Assembly (NCBI RefSeq): GCF_019931275.1
Contig: NZ_JAIOTY010000002.1
Coordinates: 702,131-766,130, forward strand
DNA length: 64,000 nucleotides
Source of the DNA: Nitratidesulfovibrio sp. SRB-5
GTDB taxonomy: Bacteria; Desulfobacterota; Desulfovibrionia; Desulfovibrionales; Desulfovibrionaceae
Direction of reading: 5' to 3'
The translations under genes and the position numbers were made by a program. The notes under the pieces were generated by a model, which was not told where the DNA came from, searched no databases, and worked only from the letters and a program-made list of their open reading frames with translations. Shown piece after piece: positions 58,817 to 64,000 of this stretch. How positions within the stretch are numbered: position 1 is the first letter of the stretch; the number at the start of each line of letters is the position of its first letter.

Positions 58817-59270
58817 CGCTCACCTTGTCTTCGGCAACAACCTTGACGTTCAGGGTGGCCACCACGTCGGCATGCAGGCGGACGCGCACTTCGTGCGTGC
58901 CCAGGGTGCGGATGGCGGCGTCGAGCAGAATGCGGCGACGGTCGATGTCCACGCCCTTCTCGGCCAGCGCATCACCGATGATGGCGGTGGTGACGGAACC
59001 GTAGAGCTTGTCGTTTTCGCCCACGCGCACGGGGATCACCAGTTCGGTGGCGGCGATCTTGGCGGACAGGTCGGAGGCTGCGGTGCGCAGGGCGTCCATC
59101 TTGGCCTGAAGCTTCTTGCGCTCCAGTTCGAACGCCTTCAGGTTGGCATCGGAGGCCAGCATGGCCAGGCCCTGCGGCAGCAGGAAGTTGCGGCCGAAAC
59201 CGGGCTTCACGGTGACGACGTCGCCGAGGCGGCCCAGGTTTTCAACGTCTGCACGAAGGATCAGCTTCAT
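58767..59270 (-). CDS. rplI: 50S ribosomal protein L9
   Basis: 167 residues. The N-terminal domain (MKLILRADVENLGRLGDVVTVKPGFGRNFLLPQGLA) binds 23S rRNA; the long connecting helix and C-terminal domain follow. The last residues (AAEPVVEAEPETPAE) are a Glu/Pro-rich extension longer than in E. coli L9. TAGGAGG precedes the ATG at 59270. Nine bases separate it from rpsR and it overlaps dnaB. Confidence 0.97.
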   Translation of the reverse strand: MKLILRADVENLGRLGDVVTVKPGFGRNFLLPQGLAMLASDANLKAFELERKKLQAKMDALRTAASDLSAKIAATELVIPVRVGENDKLYGSVTTAIIGDALAEKGVDIDRRRILLDAAIRTLGTHEVRVRLHADVVATLNVKVVAEDKVSDAAEPVVEAEPETPAE

Positions 59271-59279
59271 CCCATCCTC

Positions 59280-59543
59280 CTAGATCTGGCTCTTTTTCTT
59301 GACGTCGCTGGAGTGGCCCGCGGTGTAGAACAAGAGGGCCATCTGGCGGGCGCGCTTGATTTCACGGGTGAGCAGACGCTGGTGATGGGCGCAGGTGCCG
59401 GTGATGCGGCGGGCGATGATCTTGCCGCGCTCGGTGATGAAGTCGCGCAGGATGTCGGCGCGCTTGTAATCGAGGGGCAGGTCCTTGTCGGCGCAGAAGC
59501 GGCAGAACTTGCGACGCGGGGTGAACTTTTTCTTGAAGGCCAT
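59280..59543 (-). CDS. rpsR: 30S ribosomal protein S18 (zinc-type, C+)
   Basis: 87 residues. The core ([41 protein letters not shown]) is S18. It retains CRFC near residue 14 and a Cys-Ala-His-His further on (TCAHHQ), the pattern of zinc-binding C+ S18 proteins. The genome may carry a Cys-less paralogue for zinc starvation, but none is in the window. AGGAGG lies upstream of the ATG at 59543, one base from the rpsF stop. Confidence 0.95.
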   Translation of the reverse strand: MAFKKKFTPRRKFCRFCADKDLPLDYKRADILRDFITERGKIIARRITGTCAHHQRLLTREIKRARQMALLFYTAGHSSDVKKKSQI

Positions 59544-59544
59544 G

Positions 59545-59850
59545 TTATGCAACCTCCTCGACCGCGTCGGCCAGCTTGACGGTAACGAACTTGAAGATGC
59601 CGTCGGAGATGCGGATGTTGCGTTCCACTTCGGCCACGGCCTCGCCGGGGGCGAGGTATTCGAGGCGCACGTAGTAGCCGCGCATGTGCTTCTGCACGGG
59701 GTAGGCGAGGTCGCGCATGCCCCAGTGGTCGGCGGCGACCATCTTGCCCTGTTCACGCTCTACGACGCCGGTGAGGGTGCCAAGCAGCGCCTCGCGGGCA
59801 TCCGCGGCCAGCTCCGGGGAAAGGAGCAGCAGCGTTTCAAACTTCCTCAT
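59545..59850 (-). CDS. rpsF: 30S ribosomal protein S6
   Basis: 101 residues from the ATG at 59850, which has AAGGAG upstream; the longer open frame to 59967 is unconserved. [14 protein letters not shown] and [20 protein letters not shown], the S18-contacting face, are clear. It is the first gene of the rpsF-rpsR-rplI-dnaB operon, behind a consensus promoter. Confidence 0.97.
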   Translation of the reverse strand: MRKFETLLLLSPELAADAREALLGTLTGVVEREQGKMVAADHWGMRDLAYPVQKHMRGYYVRLEYLAPGEAVAEVERNIRISDGIFKFVTVKLADAVEEVA

Positions 59851-59913
59851 GGGATTACTCCTTGTGGGCTTTGGCCCGCCCCGCACGTGGGGGCGAGCAA
59901 GGCAGAAACAGGG

Positions 59914-59942
59914 TCTATAGTCGCAGGCCGTCCGGGTGTCAA
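59914..59942 (-). promoter_or_regulatory. Sigma-70 promoter of rpsF-rpsR-rplI-dnaB
   Basis: TTGACA and TATAGA on the minus strand with exactly 17 bases between, 64 bases upstream of rpsF. It is the best sigma-70 match in the window. Confidence 0.85.
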
Positions 59943-59994
59943 CAACCCATTTGACGGCGCCGGGCAAGGCCGGGCGGGTGTGCGGCGCCCGCGT

Positions 59995-61113
59995 CTATTC
60001 CCTGTGGGTGCGCGGGTTCATGCCCAGCAGGCACAGCACCTCGTAGGATATGGTGCCCCACAGGTCGGCCAGTTCGTCGGGCGTCAGGGCCTCGCCGGGG
60101 CCGCCCAGCAGGTAGGCGTCGTCACCTGCGGCCACGCCGGGCACGTCGGTCACGTCCACGGCGGTCATCTGCATGCACACCCGGCCCAGGATGGGCACGC
60201 GGCGGCCATGCACGGTCATGGCGCCCTTGCCGGAAAGTCCGCGGCTGTAGGCGTCGGCGTAGCCGGTGGCCACGATGGCCACGGTCATGTCGCGCGGGGC
60301 GGTGAAGGTGCGGCCATAGCTGATGCTGCGCCCGGCGGGCAGCGGGTGCACCTGCAGGATGGGCGCGGCCACGTCCATGGCCGGTTGCAGGCCGTCGCCA
60401 AGGTGCTCTTGCGCGGTGCCGCGCAGCGGGTTCGCCCCGTACAGGGCAATGCCGGGACGCTGTACGTCGAAGTGCAGTTCCGGGTGGGCCAGCAGCGCGG
60501 CGGAATTGGCCAGCGAGCCCTGCGCGGCGGGCCAGTCGGCGCGCACCCCGGCCAGGATGCGCCCATAGGTTTCGCCCTGCTGCCGGGTGAAGTCGGCCCG
60601 CGAGGGATCGTCGGACACGGCCAGGTGGGACATGACCAGCACCGGGCGCAGCATGGGCCTGGCGTGCAGCCGGTCGAGCAGGGCGGGCAGGTCGGCTTCT
60701 GAAAAGCCCAGGCGGGCCATGCCGGTATCGAACTTGAGGGCAATGTCCACCTGCTGGCCGGGGGCCGCCCGCCCCGCCAGCATTTCCAGCTGGTCGGCGG
60801 AATACACGGCGGGCACGATGGACCGGGCCACGCAGCATTCGGCGTCGGCGGCGTCCGTGGCGCCCAGCAGGGCCACGATGCGGCCGGGAATGCCGCCGTC
60901 GCGCAGTTGGGCGCATTCACCCACGGTGCCCGCGGCAAAGGCGTCGGCCCCGGCGGCTTCCAAGGTACGGGCCACGGGCAGCAGGCCGTGTCCGTATGCG
61001 TCGGACTTGATCACTGGCATGGCGGCGGGGGCCATGCGGCGCAGCGTTTCGAAATTGCGGCGCAGCGCGCCAAGGCGCACGCGGACGGCTATCTTGTTGT
61101 AGGCAATGCTCAT
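59995..61113 (-). CDS. alr: Alanine racemase
   Basis: 372 residues. Alr makes D-alanine for peptidoglycan with pyridoxal phosphate bound to K36 in VIKSDAYGHG. The phosphate-binding and second catalytic elements are FDTGMARLGF, the Tyr in the SYGRTF region and GRVCMQMTAVDVTD. The start at 61113 has GGAG six bases upstream; the ATG at 61125 does not. It is transcribed toward the rpsF promoter but separated by about 50 bases of GC-rich sequence. The gap to lptD (61114-61399) is divergent. Confidence 0.96.
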   Translation of the reverse strand: MSIAYNKIAVRVRLGALRRNFETLRRMAPAAMPVIKSDAYGHGLLPVARTLEAAGADAFAAGTVGECAQLRDGGIPGRIVALLGATDAADAECCVARSIVPAVYSADQLEMLAGRAAPGQQVDIALKFDTGMARLGFSEADLPALLDRLHARPMLRPVLVMSHLAVSDDPSRADFTRQQGETYGRILAGVRADWPAAQGSLANSAALLAHPELHFDVQRPGIALYGANPLRGTAQEHLGDGLQPAMDVAAPILQVHPLPAGRSISYGRTFTAPRDMTVAIVATGYADAYSRGLSGKGAMTVHGRRVPILGRVCMQMTAVDVTDVPGVAAGDDAYLLGGPGEALTPDELADLWGTISYEVLCLLGMNPRTHRE

Positions 61114-61399
61114 GCGGGGCTCCATGCGCGGGTCCGGCTGGGAGGTCGGAGGGCGGTTCCGGCAGATGAAGGGGCGGGCGTCGGGGTGGGGTGCGGCCAG
61201 CGGCTTTTCCTGCCGGGAAAGTTGTGGTAAACGACTGCGGTCCCGGTATTGTGCAGGGAGCGGTTGTACCCCCTCGCGCCGTGACATTCAACATCTTCGA
61301 CACCCCGCCGCGCGCCGCTGCGAGATGCCGCGTGCCGGGATGGCGGAAACCCACGTGACTTCATAAACCGGGCCCATGCCCGGACGATCCGGACCGCGC

Positions 61400-63745
61400 A
61401 TGACAGACGGCAGACTCCGCCCGCTCGCCGGGTTCGCGGCATATGTGTTCCTGCTGCTTTCCGGCCTCCTGTTCGCGGGCGGGGCGCACGCCGCCCAGCC
61501 GCCGCAGCCCAACGTGTTGCAGATGCGCACGGAGGATGACCGCGAGGTGACCTGGAACCTCACGGCCGATTCCGTCACGTCGCAGAACGACAGCAAGATC
61601 ATCGAGGCCGAGGGCCGCGTGGCCCTGCGGCGCGGCCAGGACTACCTGAAGGCCGACTACATCCGCTATTATTCCGCCACCAACTGGGTGTACCTGAAGG
61701 GCAACGTCGAGGTGCACTTCGGCAAGGACGACATTGCCGCCGAAGAAGCGGAATTCGACCTGCGCAGCCACACCGGCTGGATGAAGAATGGCCGCATCTT
61801 CATGGGCGAACCCCACGCCTATTTTGCGGGCGAGCGCATCGACAAGAACTGGGGCGACCTCTACACCTTCACCAACGCCAAGATCACCGTGTGCGACGGC
61901 GATACCCCGGCCTGGTCGCTGACCGCCGAGGAAGCCGTGGTCGAAATCGACGGCTACGCCCGCCTGTGGCGTTCGAATTTTCAGGTGAAGAACAACGACG
62001 TCGCCTATTCCCCCTACTTCGTCATGCCCGCCAAGCGCACCCGCCAGTCGGGCTTCCTGATGCCGCAGTACGGCATCAGCTCTCGCGACGGTTTCTACTA
62101 CAACCAGCCGTACTACTGGGTGCTGAACGAAACCAGCGACGTGACCCTGAACGAGTACTTCATGTCCGAGCGCGGGTTCATGCACGGCGTGGAGTACCGC
62201 TCGCGGCCCACCACGGACCAGACCGCCTGGCTGCGCCTGGACTGGCTGTACGACAACAAGGTGGTCGACAGCGACGGCGACGACCCCATCGACAGCGGCG
62301 ACGGCCTGATCCGCACCAATCAGGAACGGTACTGGCTGCGCGGCATGTTCGAACAGCGCCTTGGCGACCCGCGCTGGCGGCTCAAGGGCGACCTGGACTA
62401 CGTGTCCGACCAGAACTACCTGCGCGAGTTCAAGCGGGGGCTTGGCGGATTCAACGATTCGCGCGACAACCTGTTCACCCTGTTCGGTCGCGACATCAAC
62501 GAGCGTGACCGCTACCGCACCAGCCAGGTCATGCTGACCCGCGACTGGGACCGCGTTTCCGTGGCCCTGGGCGGCCGGTACGATCAGGATCCGGAGCTGG
62601 GCAACGGCAACCATTCCTATTCGTCCGATTCGCTGCCCCAGCGCCTGCCCGAGGCCGACGTGTACCTGCACCGGGGCGCCCTGTTCGAGGAACTGCCGCT
62701 GGAAGTGCAGGCCTCGGCGCAGTCGGTGTACTTCCACCGCCGCAACGGCACCCAGGGGGCGCGGCACGACGTGCACCCGCAGGTGGTGCTGCCGGTGAAC
62801 GGCAAGTACGGCTCGGTGATCTCTTCCGTGGGCCTGCGCCAGACCGTGTACGACACGGAACGCCGCGAGAGCCTGCCCGGTGACGGCGGCGATTCCTCCG
62901 GCGATTCCCGCACCCTGCCGGATTACAACATCGCCGCATCGACGGAAGTGGCCCGCGTCTACCGGATCGAAAGCGCGCCGCTTACCCTGACCGCCGAGAA
63001 TGCAGGGCAAAGCCGTTGGACCGGCATCCGCCATGCGGTGCAGCCGCGCGTGGAGTACAACAACCTTCCGCTGCTGGATCAGGACGACAATCCCCGCTAC
63101 GACGGCGACGACCGCATCGGCGCACGCAACGAACTGGTCTACTCCATCACCAACGTATTCACGCGCAAGCGCGAAATGGTGCGGATGAAGACCAACGACG
63201 AGGGCGTGGCGGAACCGGATCTGGGCACCGACTACCTGGAGTTCCTGCGGTTCAAGCTGCAAAGCGGCTATGACATCCGCGAGGCCACCCGCGACGAGGA
63301 TCTTGATACCTACGGGCGCCGCCCGGTGCTCGACTACCGGGCCGAGGTGCAATACTTCCCGGTGGCGTGGTTGTCCTGGCGCAGCATTACCGCATGGTCG
63401 CCCTATACCGGCGATGTCACCCAGCACGACCACGGCCTGACCCTCATCGATGCCAACAGGGGACAACTGACCCTGGGCTACAACTGGCGCTCAAGTCTCG
63501 ACGAGTACAACAGGAAGCGCGACTACGACATCAACGCGTTGTACCTGCGCGGAGAAGCTTCCGTGTGGGGGCCGTGGAGCGTGGGCGGCGAGTATCGCGT
63601 GGACATCGAGCAAGGTCGCGACCTGGAGCGGATTTTCGACATCATCTACACGCACCAGTGTTTCAAGCTCATCGGCCGGACCACGGTGGACCGGGAGGAA
63701 GAACGCTACGAGGTGCTGGTGGTGTTGCCGGGCCTCAGCGAGTAG
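61400..63745 (+). CDS. lptD: LPS-assembly protein LptD
   Basis: 781 residues from the ATG at 61400; the ATG at 61376 gives an eight-residue extension. A signal peptide (FAAYVFLLLSGLLFAGGAHAAQP, cleavage near residue 32) leads to the OstA-like beta-jellyroll (WNLTADSVTSQNDSKIIEAEG, ADYIRYYSATNWVYLKGN), which takes LPS from LptA. The large C-terminal domain is a 26-strand-type barrel with alternating aromatic residues, LptE-associated in other bacteria. Only two Cys (CDG and HQC) are visible, so the disulfide pattern of E. coli LptD is not fully conserved. It is divergent from alr and ends at a repeat. Confidence 0.94.
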   Translation: MTDGRLRPLAGFAAYVFLLLSGLLFAGGAHAAQPPQPNVLQMRTEDDREVTWNLTADSVTSQNDSKIIEAEGRVALRRGQDYLKADYIRYYSATNWVYLKGNVEVHFGKDDIAAEEAEFDLRSHTGWMKNGRIFMGEPHAYFAGERIDKNWGDLYTFTNAKITVCDGDTPAWSLTAEEAVVEIDGYARLWRSNFQVKNNDVAYSPYFVMPAKRTRQSGFLMPQYGISSRDGFYYNQPYYWVLNETSDVTLNEYFMSERGFMHGVEYRSRPTTDQTAWLRLDWLYDNKVVDSDGDDPIDSGDGLIRTNQERYWLRGMFEQRLGDPRWRLKGDLDYVSDQNYLREFKRGLGGFNDSRDNLFTLFGRDINERDRYRTSQVMLTRDWDRVSVALGGRYDQDPELGNGNHSYSSDSLPQRLPEADVYLHRGALFEELPLEVQASAQSVYFHRRNGTQGARHDVHPQVVLPVNGKYGSVISSVGLRQTVYDTERRESLPGDGGDSSGDSRTLPDYNIAASTEVARVYRIESAPLTLTAENAGQSRWTGIRHAVQPRVEYNNLPLLDQDDNPRYDGDDRIGARNELVYSITNVFTRKREMVRMKTNDEGVAEPDLGTDYLEFLRFKLQSGYDIREATRDEDLDTYGRRPVLDYRAEVQYFPVAWLSWRSITAWSPYTGDVTQHDHGLTLIDANRGQLTLGYNWRSSLDEYNRKRDYDINALYLRGEASVWGPWSVGGEYRVDIEQGRDLERIFDIIYTHQCFKLIGRTTVDREEERYEVLVVLPGLSE

Positions 63746-63781
63746 ATGGTGTCGCCACGAGCGCCTTTTTGCCATCTGCCT

Positions 63782-63929
63782 GACCGACCCGAAGGGCGCG
63801 CAGCGTGCCCGTTGGTCGAGCGCGCAGCGCGAGTCCTGCGGGCATCGAGAGCAGAGACCGATCCGAAGGGCGCGTAGCGTGCCCGTTGGTCGAGCGCGTA
63901 GCGCGAGTCCTACGGGCATCGAGAGCAGA
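63782..63929 (+). repeat. 74-bp tandem duplication of the CCGTTGG element (copies C and D)
   Basis: Two near-identical 74-base units (63782-63855, 63856-63929) carry GAAGGGCGCG, CCCGTTGGTCGAGCGCG, GCGCGAGTCCT and CGGGCATCGAGAGCAGA. They are diverged relatives of copies A and B and lie 37 bases past the lptD stop. Confidence 0.9.
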
Positions 63930-63965
63930 GCTGCCAAACCTCCGCTGACTGCGCCGCGAACAAAC

Positions 63966-64000
63966 GACGCCGCCGGGTCATCCCCCGGCGGCGTCTTCGT
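63966..64000 (+). terminator. Hairpin terminator near the right edge
   Basis: A perfect 12-bp stem (63966-63977 with 63984-63995) with a six-base loop and TTCGT. It probably ends the lptD transcript; the window stops here. Confidence 0.6.

Noticed and set aside
1-64000. tRNA, rRNA, prophage or intact insertion sequence
   Set aside because: I looked for tRNA T-arm sequences (GTTCGAATC-like), transposase or integrase motifs and rRNA blocks and found none that fit.

Overview
The window is 64 kb of GC-rich chromosome from a sulfate-reducing deltaproteobacterium, most likely the Desulfovibrio/Nitratidesulfovibrio vulgaris group. The evidence is very GC-rich coding sequence, a rex gene next to atpB/atpE that lack the rest of the ATP synthase operon, a tetraheme c-type cytochrome, a c-heme sensor kinase, a corrinoid-activation ATPase, Cys-rich PAS sensors and a polar-flagellum gene set. 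I found no rRNA, tRNA, CRISPR array, phage or intact IS. This is core chromosome with regulatory and repeat-rich intergenic regions.

Layout. 1-4 kb (minus): a partial Rsm22-type methyltransferase and a RACE-type corrinoid reductive activator. 4-10 kb: a small coiled-coil membrane protein and fliM (plus), then a minus cluster of a SAM hydroxide adenosyltransferase, cobS, fliJ, motE and truA. 10.6-13.4 kb (minus): atpZ-atpI-atpB-atpE-terminator-rex, with a candidate Rex operator at the promoter. 13.5-18.1 kb: a flavin-oxidase-like protein, a tetraheme cytochrome, rlmD-like rRNA methyltransferase, a 46-residue membrane protein and rfbA. 18.9-23.7 kb (plus): rplU-rpmA-obgE-proB and thiD, the latter behind a pseudoknot-like leader. 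24-30 kb (plus): a kinase/response-regulator pair with Cys-rich PAS domains, a small Cys-rich protein, and a chemotaxis receptor with a FliA promoter. 30.7-34.2 kb: an excisionase-type HTH protein, two proteins of unknown function, a stand-alone glycogen-binding domain and a diguanylate cyclase. 34.5-38.1 kb: the M16 peptidase PreP and a Fur-family repressor. 38.4-44.9 kb (plus): a YeiH-type exporter with an unusual insertion, a small membrane protein, a c-heme sensor kinase and a sigma-54 activator, which looks like one sensing/transport module. 44.9-50.3 kb: a DMT transporter (minus), moeA, a YmdB-type phosphodiesterase and tyrS. 50.4-56.6 kb (plus): an RTX-repeat protein with a strong FliA promoter and a giant AsmA/DUF748 protein. 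56.6-57.3 kb: a gene-free 680-bp inverted-repeat structure. 57.3-61.1 kb (minus): rpsF-rpsR-rplI-dnaB and alr. 61.4-63.7 kb (plus): lptD.

The most interesting signals are the FliA promoter in front of the RTX protein, the YeiH/heme-kinase/sigma-54 module, the pseudoknot-like leader of thiD, the Rex site at the atp promoter, and several families of short-period degenerate tandem repeats (9, 10, 13, 15 and 37 bp) between genes, which resemble the low-complexity linkers inside genes. All functions are inferred from sequence reading; no database search was run.
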